Positions 22,258 to 29,092 of a stretch of DNA of 29,092 nt are shown here, in pieces. The notes under the pieces are model-generated. The model was not told the DNA's origin. It searched no databases and was given only the letters and a program-made list of their open reading frames with translations. Both the position numbers and the translations under genes were made by a program. Within the stretch, counting starts at the first letter, position 1. Each line of letters starts with the position of its first letter. The DNA is from DTGL01 sp038895395 (lineage in GTDB: Archaea; Iainarchaeota; Iainarchaeia; Iainarchaeales; DTGL01): NCBI GenBank assembly GCA_038895395.1, contig JAWANJ010000008.1:1-29092 (forward strand). Reading direction: 5' to 3'.

Positions 22258-22269
22258 GTTTATATTTTA
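22258..22269 (+). promoter_or_regulatory. TATA-like box for the large surface protein gene
   Basis: GTTTATATTTTA on the plus strand, about 40 bases before the ATG at 22304, with AAAGGT at 22291-22296 as a weak Shine-Dalgarno. It is back to back with the hxsD promoter. Confidence 0.35.
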
Positions 22270-22303
22270 ACCTTCAACAAATCAACGTCAAAAGGTAAAA
22301 AAT

Positions 22304-25300
22304 ATGAAAATGTTAAGGCTTTTTTTATTGAGATGCTTTCCACTAATAATCCTTTTTAGCCTTATAACTATTGTAAAAGCACAAACATGCTCCGGTGGAC
22401 TTGCTGGAAGTGGTTTGCAAGACTGTGTTGGTAGTGACACGAGCCCATGTCGTTACTGTGATGTAAGTGACATGGACTACGAAATAAGAGCACCAGATGG
22501 TGTTACAACAACTGGCTGGCGCGATATGACTTATTCTACGCAAGTTGGAACATGTAGCGTAAGTTGTGTTCAAGAGACATGGACCGCAAGCTATCTTTGG
22601 TGTCCTCAAGAAGGAACCTATTCAATGAGGACAAGGGCTTATGCACAAGGAGGTAGTGGTTATGCTTGGGAAACCAGTGATTGGAACACAAATGCTTATA
22701 CTGTAAATTACGATTATGAACAAATGTGGTGCACTTGTAAAGGTGGCACTTGGCTTTCCGGAGCAACATACTGTGGAAGCCTTGGGTGCCAAGGTGGCAA
22801 ATGCTGTGGCGACGATGGTGCAAATGACAATTTTTGTGTTGCTGGTGGCGGCAGCTGTGTAGCAGGTACTTACTATACAAACCATTGCTCAGATGGTGTC
22901 CAAAACTGTGATGAACAAGGTGTTGACTGTGGTGGTGCTTACTGCACTCCTTGTGATAACATCCCTCCAGTAACAACAGATAATGCACCATCAGGATGGC
23001 AAACATCAGATGTGACTGTTACACTTACATGTACAGATAACAATTCTGGTTGTGCACAAACTAATTATTGTGTTGATGATACCAATACTTGCACCCCAAC
23101 AAGCATTTATTCCACACCAATAACTATTTCTTGTGTCTCGGGAAGTACTTGCATAAAGTATCTAAGATACTATTCCAAAGATAATGCAGGAAATCAGGAA
23201 ACAACAAAATCAGCTACTATTAGAATTGACAAACAAGCACCAACAACAAATATAACCCCAGATGGCCAATCATGGACCAAAGATGATGTAAACTTTACCT
23301 TGTCTTGTTCTGATGGTTCAGGATCAGGTTGTTCTCTTACTGAATACAAAATAATAGACGCTAACCAAACCTGTGATACAACAGGCTTAACCTCAGGAAG
23401 TTCTGGAACAGTTACATGTACTTCTGGAACTGTATGTCAAAAAAGGGTTTGTTATAGAAGTAAAGACAATGTTGGCAACTATGAAAGTATAAAAACATCC
23501 AACATCTTCTATATTGACAAACAAGCACCAACAACAACAGATAACGCCCCTGCAACTTGGCAGACCAGTGACTTTAATATAATACTTGTATGCAACGATG
23601 GTTCTGGCGCTGGTTGTTCTGCAACTTATTACAGAATAAATAATGGTGCTTGGCAGACTTATTCTGAAAGCATAAGCATAACGCAAGACGGAAATCACCG
23701 CATTGATTATTATAGCAAAGATGTGCTAAACAATACTGAAAATGTAAAAACATGTTATGCGCCATTGGATAAAACTCCGCCAGCAATAGATGTTAACTCT
23801 CCTTTGGCTAATGAAGTTATAGAATCAACAATATATGTAAGGTTTAGAGTAAATAAAGGTTTGGGATCACCTTTAGACTTTAATTCGATAACTGTGCTTT
23901 TGGATGGTACTGAAAGCGATGATTTTATTAGGACAGAACACTGCATAGAATCTAGTGGCGATTATATCTGCTCTTATTACGAATATGTTAACACTGCAAA
24001 GGATTACAACCTTTCAATAATAGCAAGTGATGAAGTGGGTTGGACAGCACAACAAGACATTAATTTCTTGTATTTAGGTTACACCTCTTTCAATATAGAA
24101 GGTTACATTGTAGAACCTAGCACACCAATGGCTGGAACTAATTATTCAATGATGGATGTTGGTTTAAGCTTATTCGGTGGCTCTCTCTGTGCCGCGGCGA
24201 AATGCATTGAAACAGGCTTCCCAGCAATATTCAGGAATATTCCACCAGTGCTTGTATATGCTGGTTATGAAGAGGGTTACTTTAACGGAGACCTTAACAT
24301 AAGGTTCTATGCTGCTGACTATGAGATGGGTGAATTGCACACTAAGATAGCATATTCTACATCCAAAGGCTCATTCCAAAACAGCATTGTTAATGACCTT
24401 AACCTAAACAATTACCAAAATATTGATAGGTTAAGTTGCGCAAGTACCGATTGGCGTTACTCTAAATTATGCACTTATGAGTGGGACACGACGCAAGCCA
24501 GTGATGGAAACTACTACCTTGATTTAAATCTATGGGATGAACATGGCGCAAATAGCAGCTATTCAACAACTAACACACTCTGTATAGACAATACTGCGCC
24601 AGATATAAATGTGATTAATCCACAGCCAAACGAAATAATTGAAGATCCTTGGGTGATGTTCAAGATATCTGAAAATGGTTGTGCCCCTTTGGTTTTGAGT
24701 TCAATATCAGTTCTTTTAGATGGTGAAGCAACTAGCTTTGACTATGTTAGGGATTGCAATGAAAGTGGATCTGAATATACTTGTGGCTTTAACATCATTG
24801 GTCTCGTTGAAAGAGATTATAATTTGAGCATAATAGTAAGTGATTTAGCGACAAATAAGAGGCAAGTTGATGTCAACTTCCGATTTATTCCAAAAATTTC
24901 TGTAAGTGTTATACAACCAAGCGGAACCCTTGAGACCGGAGACGTAACAATATCATTTAATGTTTATAATACTTCGCTGAGTGAGCTTCATGCAAAGATA
25001 TATTATAGCTCAATATATAGTGGAAAACTTGGCTTTGAAAATGCCATAGAAACAGACCTAAATCTCAACAATCATGCAGAAATTGAAAAACTGAACTGCA
25101 CTTCCAATGTTTGGTGGCCACCTGTGCAGTGTACATACTATTGGGATGCCTCAAATGTAGCGGATGGAAACTACTACATAGACATAAATATATGGACAAA
25201 TGAGGGTTTAACTGTGTCTGCATCTTCTTTAAAACAGTTCCTAATAGATAACACACCACCAAAGGCAAGTATCACAGATGTTTCAGAAACTACTACTTAC

Positions 25301-25942
25301 GAGGACACTATATACCTCAACTGTACCGATTCTGGTTCTGGGTGTGTACAAACAAGATGGTACTACTTTAATGAAAACAACAATTGCTCAAGCAACAAGG
25401 AGGACTATGTATATAGCATTAATTCCAATACTCTAAAGATCACAGAAGACAACAACAACTTTATTTGTCTCTGGGTTGAAGACAATGTTGGACTTAGTGC
25501 TAGAGCAGTGTCTTCCAAACTTAATGTCTATAGTACTGGTTGGAGTATAGTAAAAGGAACAAGTGAAACTATTAGCGAGGCAACACTGGATTTAAACAAT
25601 ACCTGTACTTTTTACATAACTTCTGACATAAACCTCGTTTGTGACTATCAAAGTTATATAAAAATAAGAGGCTACCCAGTAGATATAAGCAAAGTGAGTC
25701 CTATATTACCATCACTAATAGAAGCTTCTGAAAGACCAATACAAGTACTCTTTGAGGCATCAATAACGAACTACTATGACCCAAGATACTTTATAATATT
25801 TGAAGGAGAAACTACGAGAATAACAAGCAAAGGTACTGAGCAAGATTACCCCAACATAGTTGTAAGGCGTAGAGCAATTCCTTTGCTCAAACCATATGGA
25901 AGCCTAGAACTTGGAACCCTTATAATAAAAGCCAAGAGATGA
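22304..25942 (+). CDS. Large secreted Cys-rich surface protein with Ig-like beta repeats
   Basis: A 1212-residue protein. Signal peptide at about 1-26 (LRLFLLRCFPLIILFSLITI, then VKAQ). Residues 27-215 are Cys-rich and contain CKGGTWL, GCQGGKCCGD and HCSDGVQNCDEQGVDCGG, a cysteine module common in exported proteins of small-genome archaea. From about 220 on come repeated Ig-like or Big-type domains opened by (D/K)xxPP or DKQAPTT-type joints near 220, 308, 403, 488, 762 and 981, with CTDNNSGC, CSDGSGSGC, CNDGSGAGC and CTDSGSGC loops and YYSKDNAGN strands. Two later units share DLNLNNYQNI/DLNLNNHAEI and C-x-Y-x-WD. Probable S-layer-like or adhesive cell-surface protein. There is no obvious C-terminal anchor. 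It is divergent from the HXS operon and convergent with the motor genes. Confidence 0.75.
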   Translation: MKMLRLFLLRCFPLIILFSLITIVKAQTCSGGLAGSGLQDCVGSDTSPCRYCDVSDMDYEIRAPDGVTTTGWRDMTYSTQVGTCSVSCVQETWTASYLWCPQEGTYSMRTRAYAQGGSGYAWETSDWNTNAYTVNYDYEQMWCTCKGGTWLSGATYCGSLGCQGGKCCGDDGANDNFCVAGGGSCVAGTYYTNHCSDGVQNCDEQGVDCGGAYCTPCDNIPPVTTDNAPSGWQTSDVTVTLTCTDNNSGCAQTNYCVDDTNTCTPTSIYSTPITISCVSGSTCIKYLRYYSKDNAGNQETTKSATIRIDKQAPTTNITPDGQSWTKDDVNFTLSCSDGSGSGCSLTEYKIIDANQTCDTTGLTSGSSGTVTCTSGTVCQKRVCYRSKDNVGNYESIKTSNIFYIDKQAPTTTDNAPATWQTSDFNIILVCNDGSGAGCSATYYRINNGAWQTYSESISITQDGNHRIDYYSKDVLNNTENVKTCYAPLDKTPPAIDVNSPLANEVIESTIYVRFRVNKGLGSPLDFNSITVLLDGTESDDFIRTEHCIESSGDYICSYYEYVNTAKDYNLSIIASDEVGWTAQQDINFLYLGYTSFNIEGYIVEPSTPMAGTNYSMMDVGLSLFGGSLCAAAKCIETGFPAIFRNIPPVLVYAGYEEGYFNGDLNIRFYAADYEMGELHTKIAYSTSKGSFQNSIVNDLNLNNYQNIDRLSCASTDWRYSKLCTYEWDTTQASDGNYYLDLNLWDEHGANSSYSTTNTLCIDNTAPDINVINPQPNEIIEDPWVMFKISENGCAPLVLSSISVLLDGEATSFDYVRDCNESGSEYTCGFNIIGLVERDYNLSIIVSDLATNKRQVDVNFRFIPKISVSVIQPSGTLETGDVTISFNVYNTSLSELHAKIYYSSIYSGKLGFENAIETDLNLNNHAEIEKLNCTSNVWWPPVQCTYYWDASNVADGNYYIDINIWTNEGLTVSASSLKQFLIDNTPPKASITDVSETTTYEDTIYLNCTDSGSGCVQTRWYYFNENNNCSSNKEDYVYSINSNTLKITEDNNNFICLWVEDNVGLSARAVSSKLNVYSTGWSIVKGTSETISEATLDLNNTCTFYITSDINLVCDYQSYIKIRGYPVDISKVSPILPSLIEASERPIQVLFEASITNYYDPRYFIIFEGETTRITSKGTEQDYPNIVVRRRAIPLLKPYGSLELGTLIIKAKR

Positions 25943-25986
25943 TGTTAATTAGTTATACCAAAGGAACGGTTTTTGTTAGTAGTGTT

Positions 25987-26850
25987 TCAAGCTGCTGGAG
26001 CAAAGATTGAAAGTGCTGTCACATAAATAAAAAGTGAGGTTACTAGCAATATTATTGAATGTCTTAGCCCAGCAACAAAACTGTCTTCTGCTATCTTTCC
26101 AATCATAGGTCCGGCAAAAATCGCTTGTATTATAATAAGCCTAGTAAAGTGCTCTCTGTAATCAACTTCAGCCTTGCTTGTGTCAACTGTAATTTGTTGA
26201 CCTGTTATGTCAATGCCACCTTCTAGTACTTGGCCTACATCAAAACCAACCTGTTCCTTTAAAAGTGGTAAGAAAAACACATATATTAGTATTATTATAG
26301 CAACAAAAACGTAAAACATCAAATATGAGTTTATTATAGCAGACATTGTTCTTGATCTTCTTTGGCTTTTCAGTTTTTCAACCTTGTCAACGTAGTCAAT
26401 AGCTACTGAAAAAACCTTCATAAAATTGCCACCAGCACGCAGGGTTTGATTTATTGTAACTGTTGTTTTCTTTATCGTTGGGCTGTTTAATCTTCCAAAT
26501 GTTGAGGTCATTGCTTTTTCTATCGGTATTCCCAAACGTACCTTTGCAGCAACTCTTTTTACATACAAGGTTAATGCTCCATAATCATTTTTAGAAAGTA
26601 TAATTAAGGCGTCAGTGATATTAACTCCTCCTTGGAGAAGATCTTTTAGGTCATCAAGGAAGATTCTAAAGTTCTCTTCAATGTTTTTTAAAACACGGTT
26701 CCTGGCATAAAATGCATACATTGGCGGTACAAACAAAAATACGAAAGCAACAAGTACAAAACTCGTATTTTGAAGTACCAAATAGAGTATTACCGAGAGC
26801 GCAAATCCAAGCAAAACCCACTTGAAATAGTACTTCACTTCAGGATTCAT
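25987..26850 (-). CDS. TadC/type II secretion F-domain membrane protein (second copy)
   Basis: A 287-residue protein. Two membrane helices near the N-terminus (WVLLGFALSVILYLVLQ, FVLVAFVFLFVPPMYAF) are followed by a cytoplasmic helical T2SSF domain with FRIFLDDLKDLLQGGVNITDALIIL and MTSTFGRLNSPTIKKTTVTI, and RAGGNFMKVFSVAIDYVDKV. Then come a membrane helix (about 170-190), an outer loop (GFDVGQVLEGGIDITGQQIT) and C-terminal helices. This is the platform protein on which a secretion ATPase acts. It begins 4 bases after the upstream TadC-like gene's stop, so the two are co-transcribed. Archaeal Tad-like pili often have two such adjacent proteins. Confidence 0.8.
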   Translation of the reverse strand: MNPEVKYYFKWVLLGFALSVILYLVLQNTSFVLVAFVFLFVPPMYAFYARNRVLKNIEENFRIFLDDLKDLLQGGVNITDALIILSKNDYGALTLYVKRVAAKVRLGIPIEKAMTSTFGRLNSPTIKKTTVTINQTLRAGGNFMKVFSVAIDYVDKVEKLKSQRRSRTMSAIINSYLMFYVFVAIIILIYVFFLPLLKEQVGFDVGQVLEGGIDITGQQITVDTSKAEVDYREHFTRLIIIQAIFAGPMIGKIAEDSFVAGLRHSIILLVTSLFIYVTALSIFAPAA

Positions 26851-26854
26851 TAAA

Positions 26855-27724
26855 TCACTCCTCAGACATCAAATACATTATAAATATAAATATCATATTT
26901 GCAATTGGCATTCCAACAACAATTCCATAAAACAAAATGCTATCTACGGTAAGACCAAAAAACTTACCTGCTGAAAAAAAGTTGAGCATCATTATGGTGA
27001 AGAATATGAACAACGGTGCAGCAATCATCAATATTGTGTAAATCTCACCCATCGTTTCAGCTCTGTCAGAGGCTCTTTCAAGCATAAGTCGATACCTAAA
27101 ATATGCATCTTCAGCTCTCTTTGCCATAAATTCTCGTAGGTCGCCACCGCTCTTTACAGTTGTGTTTAACTCCTTAAGAAATGCACGAAATGAAGCAGAA
27201 CATGTAACCTCTGACATTTTGTCTATGGCTTTTGTAAAAGAAAGACCGAGCTGATTCATAAAACGTTCTATCTTTCTGCACTCATGTTTTAACCTTGGAT
27301 ATTCGTCACTATTTGCAATCACTTGAAACATATATTGTGGAGGTGCACCAGCTTGTACTACTGTTGACATTGTTAATATTGCTAATGGCAAACTTGCTTC
27401 AATGCTCTTCTTTTTTCTACTTAAGTCAAAATCAGGCCAAATTAATGCAACAACGCCTACAGCTATAGCGAATATAACTGGAAGGACCAAGAGGATTTTC
27501 TCTCTAATAAAAAAAGTGAAAATTGCAACACATATTATAAATGATAAAAAAAACACAACAAAAACTGCAGTTAAAGCATACGCCACATACATCGCTTCTG
27601 GATATGGGTAATCAATCATACCAAGCTTTTGTCTTAGCTTTGGACTTTCGAAGCCCTTCAAAATTTTGTAGAAGGTTTTATCTGCCAGCTTGTGCAACGT
27701 GTTTGATACGATCCCTCTCATCAT
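26855..27724 (-). CDS. TadC/type II secretion F-domain membrane protein (first copy)
   Basis: A 289-residue protein. Two N-terminal membrane helices (YALTAVFVVFFLSFIICVAI, LVLPVIFAIAVGVVALIWP) are followed by a helical domain with SLPLAILTMSTVVQAGAPPQYMFQ, FTKAIDKMSEVT and ELNTTVKSGGDLREFM, and RYRLMLERASDRAETMGEIYT leading into two or more C-terminal membrane helices. This is a T2SSF-type platform protein, half of a pair with the next gene. ATG codons at 27722-27724 and 27719-27721 are consecutive; both lie inside the end of the ATPase gene (overlap 47 bases), a sign of tight coupling. Confidence 0.8.
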   Translation of the reverse strand: MMRGIVSNTLHKLADKTFYKILKGFESPKLRQKLGMIDYPYPEAMYVAYALTAVFVVFFLSFIICVAIFTFFIREKILLVLPVIFAIAVGVVALIWPDFDLSRKKKSIEASLPLAILTMSTVVQAGAPPQYMFQVIANSDEYPRLKHECRKIERFMNQLGLSFTKAIDKMSEVTCSASFRAFLKELNTTVKSGGDLREFMAKRAEDAYFRYRLMLERASDRAETMGEIYTILMIAAPLFIFFTIMMLNFFSAGKFFGLTVDSILFYGIVVGMPIANMIFIFIMYLMSEE

Positions 27725-29087
27725 GCAAATACGCCTCTATTCGATCAGAAAATTCCCTATAGTCTAACTCACCTTCTTTGCTTAGCTTGAGAAGAAATTC
27801 TGCACGTTTCCTTACTTTTTCTTCCATTTCAGCAAATGGTATTTTATTCTCTTCACAAATACGCTTCAAAACATAGCTACGTCCAACAATAGAATACACT
27901 TCATTTACGTCTTCTATTTTTAGCTTAGAGCTGCCAGAAATCATTGAAGGCTTTACCATAAGATCATTGTACTCCAATTTTTGCTCTTTTGTGTTATATC
28001 TTATTACTTCAGCAATGCTTTTTATGGCTCTTTTTGTACCTTCTTCACCAACAAAGCCTATATTTACAATTACATCTACAGACTCCAACAAAGCAGGTGA
28101 AAGATTTATGGGTGGTGTTATTAGTCTGCTCATAACATCATTAACTGAGCGTGCATGCATGGTTGCTAAAGAACAGTGACCAGAAGCCATGCCTTGGAAA
28201 AGCACAAAGGTTTCCTTACCACGGACTTCGCCAACTATTAGATAATCAGGCCTTTGTCTAAAAGATTCTTTTATAAGTGTCATCAGATCTATCTCCCCAA
28301 AGCGTTTTCCGGTAGCATCTGGCGGTCCGAATCCTTGCCTAGCAACCTGTGGTAACCAGTTGTCATGTTTTAAGTTTAGTTCTCTAGTGTCTTCTATGGA
28401 TACAATCCTTTTAGAATGTGGTATAAACATGGCAAGGGCATTAAGTAAGGTGGTTTTGCCACTTGCCGTTGCACCGGTTATCAATATCGACTTCTTAAAA
28501 TCCAAAACTGTCCAAAGATAGGCCATTATTAATGGTTCAACAGTGCCATTTGCTATGAGCGTTGTTGGGGGCAAAGGTTTTTCAGGGAATAATCTTATCG
28601 TGAAGCTTGGGCCTCTTGTTGAAACACTTCCAGTTAGCACTGCGTTGACACGCGAACCATCCGGCAGCACAGCATCAAGTAAAGGCGAAGAATATGAAAC
28701 ATAACTCTTTGCAAGTTGAGCCATCTTTATTATGAAGTCTTCCAAAGCTTCAGTGCTCTGAAAGCTAACATTTGTGGCTATATGCCCCTCTTTTTTATGA
28801 ACAATGTAAATAGGTATTCCAACACCATCGCATTCAATATCTTCAATCATGTTGTCATGCATAAGCGGTTCTATTCTTTCTAGTCCAAGAAGATCTCTTG
28901 ACAGGTAATACATTAGTTTGTGCCTTCCTTGTCTTTTAAAGGTATAGCCTCGTTTTCTTATTATTTCCTCAACTTTAGCAAAAAGTTTTTCTTTAGTAAG
29001 TTCCTCAATAGTAAGCACTTCTATGAGTTCAGCTTTTATCAATTCTATTTTTTTCAACTCATCTGCGCTAAGATCAGGTTCTATCAC
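27678..29087 (-). CDS. Type IV pilus/secretion ATPase, TadA/CpaF/ArlI family
   Basis: At least 469 residues. The N-terminal part has the NTE-like segment RDLLGLERIEPLMHDNMIED, then SSPLLDAVLPDGSRVNAVL and GPSFTIRLFPEKPL. Walker A is GATASGKT (205-212), the Asp box SIEDTREL (230-237), Walker B DYLIVGEVRG (281-290) and the His box GHCSLATMHARS (303-314). This hexameric ATPase powers assembly of pili or secretion through the TadC-like proteins downstream. The GTG at 29085-29087 is a possible start, but it lies 5 bases from the window edge and the frame is still open there, so the true N-terminus may lie outside. Confidence 0.9.
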   Translation of the reverse strand: MIEPDLSADELKKIELIKAELIEVLTIEELTKEKLFAKVEEIIRKRGYTFKRQGRHKLMYYLSRDLLGLERIEPLMHDNMIEDIECDGVGIPIYIVHKKEGHIATNVSFQSTEALEDFIIKMAQLAKSYVSYSSPLLDAVLPDGSRVNAVLTGSVSTRGPSFTIRLFPEKPLPPTTLIANGTVEPLIMAYLWTVLDFKKSILITGATASGKTTLLNALAMFIPHSKRIVSIEDTRELNLKHDNWLPQVARQGFGPPDATGKRFGEIDLMTLIKESFRQRPDYLIVGEVRGKETFVLFQGMASGHCSLATMHARSVNDVMSRLITPPINLSPALLESVDVIVNIGFVGEEGTKRAIKSIAEVIRYNTKEQKLEYNDLMVKPSMISGSSKLKIEDVNEVYSIVGRSYVLKRICEENKIPFAEMEEKVRKRAEFLLKLSKEGELDYREFSDRIEAYLHDERDRIKHVAQAGR

Positions 29088-29092
29088 ACAAT

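Noticed and set aside
22343..23006. Minus-strand open frames rich in His and Cys opposite the large surface protein
   Set aside because: They are antisense shadows of Cys/Gly/Thr-rich coding sequence, with no start signals or promoter.

Overview
The window is AT-rich and reads as archaeal. Several genes start at an ATG about 26-28 bases after a TATA-like box with no ribosome-binding site (leaderless style). Genes inside operons carry GGTG-type Shine-Dalgarno sequences. There is an archaeal TadA/CpaF-type secretion ATPase followed by two TadC-like membrane proteins, and an archaeal A24 prepilin-peptidase-like protein. A small-genome DPANN-type archaeon is plausible, but that is inference. TAA, TGA and TAG are all used as stops.

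Layout. (1) 83-4032: a winged-helix protein, a membrane-anchored protein with three CxxC thioredoxin-like modules, and a secreted trimeric-fibre-like protein. (2) 4251-10136, plus strand: an HxsC-like radical SAM enzyme, HxsB, an A24-type peptidase, another HxsC-like radical SAM enzyme, a small membrane protein, and a methyltransferase with a cysteine module at its N-terminus. (3) 10112-14040, minus strand: a glycosylation cluster made of a GT39-type membrane glycosyltransferase with one in-frame TAG, a B12-type radical SAM enzyme and a GT2 enzyme. (4) 14110-14386: two tiny related membrane peptides. (5) 14409-22191, minus strand: an unknown membrane protein, a long radical SAM/SPASM protein, a His-Xaa-Ser repeat peptide (HxsA-like), HxsC, another HxsC-like radical SAM enzyme, a GYPPCC-signature protein, another HxsC-like radical SAM enzyme and two HxsD-like proteins. 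(6) 22304-25942: a large secreted Cys-rich surface protein. (7) 25987 to the end, minus strand: pilus/secretion motor genes.

The main result is a candidate archaeal His-Xaa-Ser (HXS) peptide-modification system. In bacteria it is known as an hxsA/B/C/D set predicted by comparative genomics, with little or no biochemistry that I know of. Here it is split over two divergent loci. It is expanded to five short radical SAM enzymes of the HxsC type plus HxsB and a second SPASM enzyme, with two HxsD-like proteins. Its neighbours suggest a modified, Cys-tailed, exported product, but the chemistry and the destination are unknown.
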